NCBI GenBank assembly: GCA_025267735.1
Contig: CM046308.1
Span: 39,483,267 to 39,547,266 of the forward strand
Source: Mactra quadrangularis
Lineage: Eukaryota; Mollusca; Bivalvia; Venerida; Mactridae
Direction: 5' to 3'
Length of the DNA stretch: 64,000 nucleotides
Shown here one piece after another: positions 1-10,154 of this stretch. A program made the position numbers and the translations under genes. The notes under the pieces are model-generated. The model saw only the letters and a program-made list of their open reading frames with translations, did no database searches and was not told the origin of the DNA. Positions within the stretch are counted from its first letter, which is position 1. Every line of letters starts with the position of its first letter.

Positions 1-444
1 TTACACATCGTGTGCACACCCAAAGAAATGTACACAGTTCCAATCATTAAAGGATATTAATTAATTACACAATTCATTATTATAACAGAAAGTGATGTCC
101 TTTTTAAGCTTTGTAACTTGCTTTACAAATACTGTAAATTCTGTTACAAACAACTTTATACACAGTAACTTTCACATCTCCTTATTTACGTAATTCAACC
201 GTCATTACCTTGAAAACCTCACTCAACGTCCGTTATTTAAATATTTCTCTAACGCCAGTAATAACCACAAAATTATGTGACGTCAGATGCTAAAAATAGC
301 GTAATTTCCGTTACGTTTCAAAAACGTAACAATCGTTTTACATATAAAGTTTTAAATCTACGTTACCAACGTGATTTCACTGATACTTTATAAAGAGTAC
401 ATCGGATATGTATTACTCTATCGAGAGTCTATCATTTAAAATAG
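1..444 (-). other. dac: 3' untranslated region of dac (inferred)
   Basis: Sequence downstream of the TGA at 445-447 on the minus strand, with no plausible further coding exon. No AATAAA or ATTAAA signal (TTTATT or TTTAAT on the plus strand) was seen, so the transcript probably runs past the window edge. A perfect 9-bp hairpin, GTTACGTTT with a CAA loop, lies at 310-330. GTTACG/CGTAAC words recur across 230-380. Confidence 0.5.
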
Positions 445-548
445 TCATAACTGTGGATACTGAACGGGTTGAGGGGTAAGAGTCTGTGGTTCGCTACGTT
501 CATTTACGTTACTGTTGGAATTACATGGTCTTTCCCTGTTATCCTCAT
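445..548 (-). CDS. dac: dac terminal coding exon
   Basis: Last coding exon. It begins after a polypyrimidine tract and CAG (549-551 on the plus strand gives ctg) and ends at TGA at 445-447. The first two bases (AT) complete a GAT codon with the G left by the exon at 1484-1642. It then encodes 33 residues, rich in Asn, Pro, Gln and Ser (starts EDNRERPCN, ends PVQYPQL). No conserved domain is visible; Dachshund tails after the coiled coil are usually poorly conserved. The phase match and clean acceptor are the support. It could be one of several alternative last exons. Confidence 0.78.
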
Positions 549-811
549 CTGAAAGAAATAAAACGAGACGTTAGTTTAGCTATTATTCATACTGACCACT
601 TGCTAACGTGATTTTGCTCAATTATGTTAATACAAATAATAGTAATTGATATTGTAATTGTATTGATTTTTTTCCGGTTTGAATCGCGGTCACGGAAATG
701 ACGCATTTGTTTCACCCTTTACAATGTTCTATAACTTGTGAAACTGGTCTGAGACAAAAATGGAATCTAAACATCAGATGCATCTACGCGCAATATATCC
801 AATCAAATATC

Positions 812-952
812 CCGAATAGGTCGCCGCTGGTTCAAAACCCAACCGGGCTTATTTCACCGTTTCATGAAAGTTTGACAATTATGTCAATTTCCTCCATTAA
901 TGAGGTATATGGAAAAATTGTCGGCCTTTTGAAAGGGTATGTGAGTAATACA
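812..952 (+). repeat. tRNA-derived SINE, family B, degraded
   Basis: Shares with the copies at 21477, 54411 and 56572 the body motif TTTGACAATTATGTCAATTT, the text reading 'cctccattaatgaggtata', and the end motif GGGTATGTGAGTA. The tRNA head is mostly eroded; only a B-box-like GGTTCAAAACCC remains. No tail is visible. Confidence 0.6.
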
Positions 953-1078
953 CAATGGTCAAGGAACGCTAGCTAATGTAACCTTGTCGTCGAAAAACAA
1001 ACAATATTGTGTTGGTTTGGTGAGACGTTTGCAATACATAACCTAATCAAAAGTGTCGATAATCGACATAGGCGTATA

Positions 1079-1449
1079 TGTAGCGCTGCAAAACGTCGTA
1101 ATTGACGCTAAACATCGCAATTGCCCTGACGCTAATCGCCGCAACGCCGTCGCTTAACGTCACACAAAAGTCGACTTACGCTAAATGTCGTCACAATGAC
1201 GCTAAACGTTGTAGCATTGGCGCTAAACGTCGTAACATTGACGCTAAACGTCGTAACATTGACGCTAAACGTCGCACTAGATGAGTATGTATAGTTTTAA
1301 ACCTAAACAATACACAGTCATCACATAGGACATAATTATATGATTACATGTATTATATAGCGTTAGTGTTGCGACGTTTAGCTTCAATTGCAACGTTAAA
1401 GCTTTAATTGCGACATTCAGCTTCAATTGCGACGTTAAGTAGCGCTACA
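1079..1449. mobile_element. fold-back MITE, family G, copy 1
   Basis: Ends form an inverted repeat: TGTAGCGCTGCAAAACGTCG on the left, and CGACGTTAAGTAGCGCTACA read on the plus strand at the right. The left arm is an array of about 21-bp units of the type GACGCTAAACGTCGTAACATT; the right arm carries the reverse-complement units (GCGACGTTTAGC). Flanks are TATA and TAT, compatible with a TA target duplication. There is no transposase. Copy 2 is at 5631-5907. The right end lies 34 bp from a dac splice donor. Confidence 0.85.
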
Positions 1450-1483
1450 TATGGCGTAAAATCCCAATAAATATATTTCTTAC

Positions 1484-1642
1484 CACTTGATATCTGCGGA
1501 GGCTTCAATGCTAGTTTATCATTATTGTTAACTGGGTTCATTTCCGGTTTATTTGTCACGTGATTACTCATAGACTCTGGATTCCTTTCTTCTAAACGAC
1601 GTCTAATTCTTCTTTCTTTCTTCAATCTTCTTATAAGAATGT
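1484..1642 (-). CDS. dac: dac exon, end of Dachbox-C coiled coil
   Basis: Encodes the basic coiled-coil segment ILIRRLKKERRIRRRLEE followed by a low-complexity Asn/Pro/Ser tail ending ...PPQISSG. The first residues align without gaps to vertebrate DACH ...KNRAIVQKRLKKEKKAKRKLQE. The acceptor is AAG (plus-strand ctt at 1643-1645) after a long pyrimidine run. It is not the usual CAG, but it is the only AG nearby that keeps the frame. The donor is GTAAGA. Unlike fly and human DACH, the continuation LEFE..RR..AE is missing after RRRLEE. If the intron were retained, translation would add 25 residues and stop inside the adjacent fold-back element, near 1404. Confidence 0.9.
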
Positions 1643-3167
1643 CTTAAAAAAAAGATGGGGAAAAATATTGAAATTCACAATGAAATTAATTGTAACAACA
1701 AAAATACTTGTATCAATGATATGACTGTATCTTTGATAGCTGGTTATAGTTTGGGCCAACGAGAGCGTGACTGATCAACAATTGATTGTGTTACATTCAT
1801 GTAAGCCACAGGAGAGTGAAATAAGAGGCAGAATGGTATTTTATATAGTTTCATTAACATATATATTTCGAACCACCCGGCTAGCTCAGTTGGTACATGT
1901 AGCATGCAAGTTTACTGATCGAGGGGTCGAATGTTCGATTACCAGGCGGGGCATACTTTCGTAGAGCTTGGTCATGAAATCATTTCTACGGCCATTCTCC
2001 CTCCTACCAATGATTTTTAATTAGGTAGGGCAGTTGTCAGTCACTGAGGAAAGTATGCGCTTAGTAGTTGGTTAATAGCTAAATCCAAAGATTTAGCCTT
2101 TCCAGGAGGAGTGAGTAGGTTGACTGACCGCCGTTATATAACCAATACAATGTGTTGCTACGGCATTAAACCCAAGAGACAAACATTTCATAGAGATTAG
2201 ATACACATTACTTTGAACGAGCAACGTTAAAGCGTTCATATTGTGTCAGTGACCAATAAGATGTTGCGTTGAAGTAATTTGATAAATATGTGATAAAAGC
2301 ACAAAAATTGTTGCATTAACAACAGAATTTACTGGTGTTATACAGTACAGAATAACAGAACAAAATTAATATTGGCGGAACTTGATATGTAGAATACTAT
2401 ATCTTTCACACTATTATACAGTCATGATGATAAGAATAGATAATAACTATAATTTATTATAGTAATATGAAAAAGTAACTCATAACTATGTGTTATTTTC
2501 ACGCATAGAAACAAACCTAAACTAGTTGAAACTGGTTGAGAAATCGAGGTAGAAACAAATCCTGGTATATATGCAACTCGACCAATCCGGATTATTCGAG
2601 CCATCAGAGTTTTAACCAACAAATTACTACTTCATTAGCACTAATTGTGAAACAGTTGTGATCGTGTGTTAATAGTATTTTGAGACGTGGAGTCAAACAC
2701 AAAGGAAGGCGCTTTTGAAATGTTAACGTGTATAACTAGCAAAAATTAAGCCAATGAATTTAAAAAACTATGATTACTTATTGGTCATTCATCCAAATGC
2801 CAAATGCAACAAGAAAAGTAGTAGAAAAACTAAAATTATCATATGGCCAATCAAAAATTAATCTGATTTGCGAAGCGGAATGTATGACGATAGTACATGT
2901 ATGTATGCGTATGGTACAAATGTAAAGCGAATGGCATTGTTAATTTCAAAATTTTATTTCATCTATCTGCATGAATAAAAATGTAGTTTTGTTTGAGCCG
3001 CAATAATTGCTGCGAAATTGTTCTTACAAAAACACATTTCCCCAAGAATTAAGTATTTTGGATTAAAATCTGAAAAACATCACATGGTTTTGAAATTATT
3101 GAGTCGGTCGTTACAGCGAAATTTTACTGTACATGTTAGAGTTATACTTGTAGTTTTATTTACTTAC
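1643..3167 (-). other. dac: dac intron
   Basis: Intron of 1525 bp between the two coiled-coil exons, donor GTAAGTAAA at 3159-3167. It contains a full-length family-A SINE (1874-2184). The rest, 2190-3160, is AT-rich sequence with no exon or recognised repeat. Confidence 0.75.
1874..2184 (+). repeat. tRNA-derived SINE, family A, full length
   Basis: The tRNA-like head has an A box (GGCTAGCTCAGTTGGTA) and a B box (around TGTTCGATTACC). The body reads GGGGCATACTTTCGTAGAGC, then a conserved block GGCAGTTGTCAGTCACTGA. The tail GACCGCCGTTATAT...GTTGCTACGGCATTAAACCCA is shared with family B. Other copies are near 16335, 19042, 21681, 23922, 54036 and 55522. Confidence 0.88.
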
Positions 3168-3251
3168 TTTTTTGTTTTTGTTCTTCAGTAAGTTGTTTCT
3201 CAATGTCTTCTCTGGCTTTCTTTTCATGCATTAAATCTGCTTTCAAATCAT
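3168..3251 (-). CDS. dac: dac exon, middle of Dachbox-C coiled coil
   Basis: Exon of 84 nt encoding DLKADLMHEKKAREDIEKQL plus TEEQKQK, flanked by acceptor TTTTACAG and donor GTAAGT. It corresponds to vertebrate DACH ...LRERELRETLEKQLAMEQKNR; the EKQL core and heptad pattern are evident. The phase is 1 on both sides. The coiled coil mediates self-association and cofactor binding in the family. It is too short to appear as a long open frame but is secure from the frame-consistent joins on both sides. Confidence 0.94.
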
Positions 3252-3732
3252 CTGTAAAACATTATGAACATTGTTAAAATAATGACAATGATCCATAGTC
3301 TCATACAGTCTCATACTGGGAAAGGTCGGTGAAAGCCGCTTTGCAAATAGTTCTACCACTATGCCTTTACTAAACAGTTCATATCTTGTTATCATAAAAC
3401 TGATGTTAAATCAAACAAATGTGCCTCTATTCATAGAATATCGCTGATCTCTTATTGTAAAACGATCCCGGTTGTCAATGAAAATTATTTCCGATTACGG
3501 AAATTGTCGAAAAGTTACAATTAAAGGTTACGGAAATTGTCGAAAAGTTACAATTAAAGGTTACGGAAATTGTCGAATAGTATAATTAAAGGTTACGGAA
3601 ATTGTCGAATAGTACAATTCAAGGTTACGTAAACTGCGGAATAGTACAATTCAAGGCAACGGAAATAGTCGAATAATACAATTCAAGGTTACGGAAATTG
3701 TCGGGTACTAACGATTAGTTTAATTTACTTAC
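3252..3732 (-). other. dac: dac intron
   Basis: Intron of 481 bp, the shortest in the set, donor GTAAGT at 3727-3732. Nearly half of it is the 32-33-bp minisatellite at 3494-3705. Confidence 0.8.
3494..3705. repeat. minisatellite, 32-33 bp unit
   Basis: About 6.5 head-to-tail copies of a unit of the form TTACGGAAATTGTCGAA[A/T]AGT[T]ACAATTAAAGG. The first two copies are identical and later ones carry substitutions (AATAGTACAATTCAAGG). It begins after a solitary ACGG word and ends 21 bp before the dac splice donor at 3727-3732. It may vary in length between individuals. Confidence 0.92.
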
Positions 3733-3927
3733 CTATTTGTCTTTCTTGATGTCTAGCATTCTCTCCAGCAACTTTAAGTAGACCTTGTATATTCAATAAC
3801 AATGTTTCAATAGAAGAATAACCCGCCAAGGAACCATTACTCATGTTAGCTGTGTTATGAGGGCTTTGTAGAATTCTCTCCCCTGGTTCAGTTTGAGACA
3901 ATGTTTCCATGAGGTCCGCGCTGTCAG
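3733..3927 (-). CDS. dac: dac exon, start of Dachbox-C
   Basis: Exon of 195 nt that carries the Dachshund C-terminal domain signature. The product begins ADSADLMETLSQTEPGERIL and continues to SSIETLLLNIQGLLKVA, then GENARHQERQI. Vertebrate DACH reads SSIETLLTNIQGLLKVA then DNARAQEKQ. The acceptor is TTTCAG and the donor is GTAAGT. A methionine in the exon (METLSQ) is internal and not a start. Phase 1 at both ends makes it skippable in frame. It is the strongest single piece of evidence for the gene's identity. Confidence 0.98.
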
Positions 3928-4097
3928 CTGAAAGTTTTGAATGAGAAAACTATATTTTACGTTTATGAGCTCGATTTAGTTATGAAGCACTTTGGCAACA
4001 GCAATCACTAGTCACTAGGTTACAAAATATAACTTTAGTTTGTTAAAGATGGGGATATATATAGGTACAGACCCATGTAATGCATTTAATTGGGAAA

Positions 4098-4330
4098 GCG
4101 CATCTGTGGTTCAGTGGTCTAGTGCAGAGTATAAAATATGGTGATCAGGTCCCGCGTTCGATTTCTGGCCGCGGGAGATTATATCCTTCCATGAAAAATT
4201 GATATTGAAGATCGAGTTTACTCCGTAGAGGAAAGGACTGTCATCTCCTGATGGATAGTTAAGCGAGAACTGATATAGAAAGCTGGTAAGATGAGACGGT
4301 CATCGTTCTTACCCTAATAAAAGGCAAAGC
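4098..4330 (+). repeat. tRNA-derived SINE, family C
   Basis: The tRNA-like head contains TGTGGTTCAGTGGTCTAGTG (A box) and GCGTTCGATTTCTGG (B box), followed by GAGATTATATCCTTCCATGAAAA, a motif shared with family B (GGTTATACCCTTCCATGAAAA). The remainder differs from families A and B. The 3' end is uncertain. Confidence 0.6.
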
Positions 4331-4420
4331 TCGCTTGCACGGTCACGAACCTACGAATCCGCTATATATGCATTTCAGGTAGATTGTGACCGTGCCTGAT
4401 CGCCATTGGTAAACAGCAGG

Positions 4421-4703
4421 TGCGGTTCCAGGATTTTTTTCTAGCGAGTGGGGGGTCCTAACTTTTTCTTGGGGGGGGGGTCCAAACTTTCGAACCACAA
4501 TCACATTATACACATTTTGCAGAATAATGCAACATATTAATAATAAAATCTACATAACCATTAAATCAATGTTAAGCACCGGCAAATTGCTTCATGCTAC
4601 TTAAAAATGACTAACAGTCAAGAAATACACTAATGGACAGGTAAATTTTGAAAATTCTAGGGGGTTCGGACCCTCCTGACTCCCCCCGCTAGATGCGCCT
4701 ATG
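4421..4703 (+). mobile_element. MITE-like repeat, family E, copy 1
   Basis: Begins TGCGGTTCCAGGATTTTTTTCTAG and ends CCCCGCTAGATGCGCCTATG, so the ends are loosely inverted (GCGGATCCAGGA against TAGGCGCATCTAGCGG), with G-rich runs near both ends. The core, with CACATTATACACATTTTGCA and ACCATTAAATC, recurs at 34101-34359, 47196-47403 and 58510-58799. There is no coding capacity. Confidence 0.75.
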
Positions 4704-5630
4704 AACAGTGTAGATAAAACAGCGTAAATTCTGAGAAGAATAATGAAAAACAAGGGTGATGAAAGTGAGAAATCACAAGCTATGTATTATTTCATCTATA
4801 TTATTAATTTTATATCTTGTTAATCAGATGTCAGTCAGAGATAGACATCAAGACGTACACAGCAGAGCTCAAACCTTTCTCACTTTGATTTCGACAGATG
4901 CAAATAAATGAACCTCATTTCTTTACCAATGTACACCGCTATGTAAGCATTTGCATTCATTTCATTGAAGTATGTATAAGAAATGTAACTACGGAGTGAT
5001 TTTCCTCTTCTTCGTTTTTACATGGGATACATTATTATCTAAGTTATGATTAAGTTCATTATTTACTTATTTATAATTTCGTGCTGCATGTGTTTAGTTA
5101 ATCTAAATAGTCATATGTTCGGCATTCCTTTTGGTAACAAGAAATCACAAATGTTTAGATTGAAATCCTAATATCCCCCCTAATTATAGGCTTCATTTCA
5201 ATTTACCAACTAGATATTACATTATACATAATGCATTAAGACACATTCTTTGATTCGCAATTTCATCTTTTCTTACACACACGCGCAAGTAAATCGAAAT
5301 CGCTCGCTCGCGCACTGAAGTACTAATCATTGAGTACTCTTAAAGAACTTGGTCTTTCTAACTGACTAGCTTTTGTTTGAATTGCGTTTTTGTACTTCTC
5401 GTGTAGGAAAACACTTGTTTTAATGGTTTATATAATATATATTTTATAGATAGCACTTTGTTTTCAAATAGATTAACTAGAATATAAAAAGTATTGAAAA
5501 AACGCTAGAAAAAAATGTTAGACTCTAACTAAACGAAGTTAGCATGCGTCAGTAAAGAAACGACGAATTCACAGACTAGCTAGCCACGCCCTCCCCCGAA
5601 AGAGTCCGAGTACTGTCAAAAAAACCTGAA

Positions 5631-5907
5631 TGTAGCGCCGTTAAACGTCGCAACTCCGCTAAACGTCGCAACTGACGTTAAACGTCGCAACACTGACGCT
5701 AAACGTCGCACTTAGTCATGTCTGTCCTATGTAATTTTTAAGTGTATATTATGTAATTTTTGAGTGTTTATTAGGCTCGATACTATATCTTTCAACTTAG
5801 TGCGACGTTTAGCGCCAGCGTTGCGACGTTTAATGGCAGAGCGATTGCGACGTTTAGTGTTAGTGTTGCGACGTTCAACGTCAGTTACGACGTTTAACGG
5901 CGCTACA
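5631..5907. mobile_element. fold-back MITE, family G, copy 2
   Basis: Terminal inverted repeats TGTAGCGCCGTTAAACGTCG and CGACGTTTAACGGCGCTACA are exact complements over 20 bp. Each arm is built of short units (CTAAACGTCGCAA) around a central AT-rich loop with two GTAATTTTTNAGTGT words. An open frame across the right arm (5764-5982) is not a gene. It is a homologue of the element at 1079-1449. Confidence 0.9.
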
Positions 5908-7026
5908 CTGTATCATCGACTGAGTTCTAATCGCCCACTTGTTTGGATTCTAATACATGTAGTTATGTTTGTAAAAAAATAATTCTGCAAGAAATCATCG
6001 CAGTCTTGTCGCAATATGGATTTGACAATCTCTTCAATTCCATCGATACCAAAGGATGCTAGGCGTAAAATGAATGGATAATGATAAAATTCAATAATAC
6101 TTTATTTAAAGGGGCAACGCAGTTAGTTATGTGAATAACAGTTCCTTCAAAGTGCAAGTTGATTTACATAGTATGTAATACGTTTTTATACAACTGGAAA
6201 AGGTTTCATTCAAATCTAATGTCCATGAAATTACTGCCTGACAAAAGGACATAGGGAATAAAGAAATTTAACATTGCGCAGGCCAAGAACATCTCACGTC
6301 AGAAATTAATATGGCGTTTGATTTTCCGCTCGGATGATATAAAAACGTTAATACAATTGTTCGTCCTTTGCCCTAGCTGAGTTCCTATTTCAAACATCTA
6401 GCAATGGAGCGTGTTTTTATCTGAATAATTCACGTTTGTAATTAGAAGAAGGTCCGTTCAATCGGATTCTTTATTACTTTAGTAATAGAACTTTTTCCGA
6501 AACAGTTTGATGGAAAAGTATTGCAGTAATAATAATACGTGATTAAAAACAATTTATTCGCGGATATTAATTTCAATCATAGCGGCCATGATTACAATTG
6601 ATATGTGAAGAAAATTGCGTTCAAATCTAATAAATGGCGATTCGGAGGAATACTGAATTATGATTCTTTGGAAGGTAGAATGTAGTTAAGGTCATATGCC
6701 CCTAAAACGACTACATCAATGATTATTATGAACTGAAGAAATCATCTCAACGCTATTTATTGCACGCGAAAGTACGACTCGGAATTAATAATTTTATCGC
6801 CTATTTCGTCTATTCATAAATAAATTGAACGGTGAATTAATATGGCGCTAATGGCGATCTTGATTCGTAATTATGATTGTTCATTTGTGCTCATGATTTT
6901 GTTTTGTTTCGCATTTAATCTGTGTTGCTAAATGACATTTTTTCTTCTCCAGAAGTTTGCGAGACATTTTCTTGATTGAAATAAAGTTTAACCTCTCTTA
7001 AACAAACCAAATTACATACACTTCCA

Positions 7027-7262
7027 GGAAATAACCCCTCCTAATAACGGACATCTCTAAATAACGGAAATTTCCTAAAAACGGACATATCAAAATTAAC
7101 GGAAATCTCCTTAAAACAGACACTTTCAATAACAGCGACCTCTTAATAACGAGCACATACTAATAACAGTGAACTTGCAACGAAGTCCTCCTTACAATAT
7201 CGACCGTTTCTAAATAACGTACACGAAAAGTAACGACCACCTAAAAAACAGACATTTCAATA
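7027..7262. repeat. degenerate tandem array, ACGGACAT type
   Basis: The words AATAACGGACAT, AATAACGGAAAT, AAAACGGACAT, TAACGGAAAT and AATAACGA recur every 20-24 bp with many substitutions. An outlying piece lies at 7475-7510 (AATAACGACCAC, AGTAACAGACAA). It reads as an old minisatellite. Confidence 0.6.
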
Positions 7263-9805
7263 TAACATAGGGGTTCTTAAACAACTTCCGCGTATATTTA
7301 CTGATGACTTGTTTGTTATTCAATATATTGTCTTATTTTACTACTAAAATCAACATAACCACACAATTTTGTATATTATATTGTTTGTATTTTGGGCCGA
7401 TGACCTTCATTTCTTGATATAAATTTGTCTTGTCTTTTCTCATAACTTAGGTTTTTTTTTAAATAAAGGATACCTTTCAATAACGACCACTTTCCAGTAA
7501 CAGACAAGCTTTCGGATAATTTTAAATGTCGGATGTCCGAATTGTGTCCGATAGAACAGTTCGCAAGTCTGCGTTTCTCGTATTTTAAATGGTTCGGGTT
7601 TCACCGGTCACACTGTAACAAATTTGTTTTTGAGACATGTGGATGCAACTATTTTACATATGTAATTAATGTAATTTTAATTAATCAAACACAAAATCCT
7701 AATCCGAGAAGGAAAGTATGCATAGCTATAGATGCATACTTCAAAACATAGATGTTTTTCAGTGGTTAATTCAGCCTAATTTACATCTTTGATTTTCTGT
7801 TTGATTCCGAATACAAAGCGAAAATATTAAAATTAACTTAATACTTATGACTTAGGTAAATATACATTAATTTAAAGTATTCAAACGGAATCGAAATCAA
7901 ACAAGTTCATATAAAATATTATATTAGATATCATTTCCTTTGATCTTTGCCGATTATTACAAACTTACAGCTAATTTGATCATTAAACGCAATAAGATAC
8001 CAACAAAAACATGCATATCTGGGTTTCATTTTTCTTTTTTCTCCGAAAATTAATTTGTTCTGCAGATGGACGAAATGGCTTAAGTACGAAACAGACAGAT
8101 TTTCGTACTTGCGTCAGATCTATATCATTAAACGCTTTTATGCGTCGTATGATTCAACGATTGAAAGAGAACTTCAGTGGCATAAATTTATATTAATTCT
8201 AATTGGGATTAAGAATTGAAAGAAAGATGAATATTTATTCAGAATTAACAATTTCAATAGGATTACCAATTCCTCTGAGTTTCGGGTTCACTCTAAAGTT
8301 CTAAACCGTTAAATTGTCTTGAATTTTCTTTATTAAACTTGTTTAATGACTCTATTTCAAGTGTATTTAATATACAGCGCACATTTTTCCTTATCGTTTC
8401 AAACGGCAGACGTTCACTTGTAGGCTTCAATTTAATGGGCAAATTTGAAGTTAGGAAGGGAGGAAATTACATGAAATAATTTGCAGTTAACAGATAGATT
8501 AAACGGCATGAAGTAATTCATCCCGCATTCTCCGGATTGTATTTTTTGATTTAGCAATTTTTTCATCACATAGGTTTCGAACGTCATTAGGACGAATGTT
8601 CATTATCAAAACTAATTGATTCCCAGGGATGTACTCTAAATTCACTCATTCAAAAGTGATTATTAACAAAACCGTAATGTTAAAGCCGGTGCATAGGAAT
8701 TAAAGCTCTACGAAACGCCCTTTTCCGACAGTGAGCGTGTGTACCATTAAATTTTTCCTATATTGCAAAATAAACACAAACAAGAATCATTCTTTCACTT
8801 TGAATCGTTTTTGTTTCATTAAATATTTTATTTGAGTTTGTAAACCTGTAGGGAATTTGTGGAACAGATGCGCGAGACGCTGCGCAGTTGCAGCGTTTTG
8901 GACGAGTTCAAAGCAGACGCCGTGCTGGGAGGGTTCTCTGTTTTTGACGGGAGAAACCATTGAATTCGTCATGAAAATTGTTTCATATTTTAATCATTTT
9001 GATACAAGAATAATTATTCTTTCCCGCAACGATCGTGTACGTTCGAGTTTGTTATTTCTTGCACGCGCTGGGTTTAGATTTTTTTTCGTGATGAAAGAAA
9101 AACAAGCACGCTTCATTTAAGAGTATCAAGGAATTATGCATGGGAATCGAAGAAAATTTCTGTTTGACATTTGTAGATGAAAATCTATTTTCTCGACGGA
9201 TTGAAGTTTTCTTTAATTGCAAAATTTATCGGGAGAAATCGTCCGTGTATCCGTTAACAATATAAACACAATTACAATGACATACGAGTGTTATAGAGTG
9301 ATGCCATGTTTTGAAAATTATTTGTTCTTACATTTCAATATTAAAGCCTCTTGGAGAAACGGCATGCAAGGAGAAGTCTTTAAGAATCCAATTAAGTTTT
9401 GAGTATTAAATGAACAGCGAAATTTGAGATGTGAAATAATATTGAAGAGTGATTGAATGCACATAATTGTAATTTTACTCTTCGAATAGATTACAAGAAT
9501 TGTACTAATGAAATATTTGTCTTTTTAGTCTTTAAGAGGACTTCTGGAGATTCCAGGAAGATTATTTTTTACAGTGAAGTGCCATTGTGGTTTTAAGCAA
9601 TGATTTAAGATGACTTGCATTAATCTTACTTTAAAATACCATTTCCTGTAGTTTTTTTAATTTTCTTATATTTCTTGTATATTTTGTCTGTTAAATTGTG
9701 AAAGGTTTAACAGTAGCTTCGACATAGCATTTTCTGTGTAAGCAAACAAGTGGCCGATACAGCATTGAACCAAAATCACTGTACTGAACTATTATTGTAC
9801 ATATA

Positions 9806-9975
9806 TACAGTGAAGTTCCGATAGTAAGACCGCTTTTGTTATTTCAAAATCATGCGATTTTTTGACAAATATCAAGACCCCAATGCTTAATTTGTGAACA
9901 AGGGACCTCTATAATAAGACTGTTTCGCTAAGACCATTGATTTTGCTGGTCTTAATAGTGGAACTTTACTATGTA
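9806..9975. mobile_element. short MITE, family Q
   Basis: Inverted ends TACAGTGAAGTTCCGATAG (left) and GTGGAACTTTACTATGTA (right); the inner pair AGTAAGACC / GGTCTTAATAG extends the arms to about 28 bp. About 170 bp with no coding. Degraded relatives are near 23780-23875, 25158-25275 and 44580-44640 (GGTCTTAATAG...). Confidence 0.75.
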
Positions 9976-10154
9976 CGGTCAGATCTCGATACAACGACAT
10001 CCGTTACAACGACATTCTCGTTATACTGACATATTTTATGGGAACCGATACCAACATGTACGTGGTCGGAAGAATTCATTATACTGACATATGCATTATA
10101 ACGACACATTTCTTGGAAACGAACAATGTCGTTGCATCAAGATCTAACTGTACA
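9972..10154. mobile_element. short MITE with ACGACAT ends, abutting the previous one
   Basis: Left end TGTACGGTCAGATCTCGATA then CAACGACAT. The right end is ATGTCGTTGCATCAAGATCT then AACTGTACA, which is its reverse complement with few mismatches over 29 bp. Internal TTATACTGACAT and TTATAACGACA words repeat. It shares the last TGTA of the family-Q element, so one was probably inserted at the edge of the other. Confidence 0.85.

Larger units (their letters stand above)
549..1483 (-). other. dac: dac intron between the last two coding exons
   Basis: Intron of 935 bp, donor GTAAGA at 1478-1483. It holds a degraded family-B SINE (about 812-952) and a 371-bp fold-back element (1079-1449) that ends 34 bp from the splice donor. 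A plus-strand frame at 698-976 overlaps the SINE and is not a gene. Confidence 0.75.

Noticed and set aside
1102..1284. Open frame with repeated KRRNIDA units
   Set aside because: It is the translated 21-bp repeat of the fold-back element arm.
3494..3705. Regular repeats suggestive of a CRISPR-like array
   Set aside because: Units are contiguous with no unique spacers, in an animal gene intron; an ordinary minisatellite.
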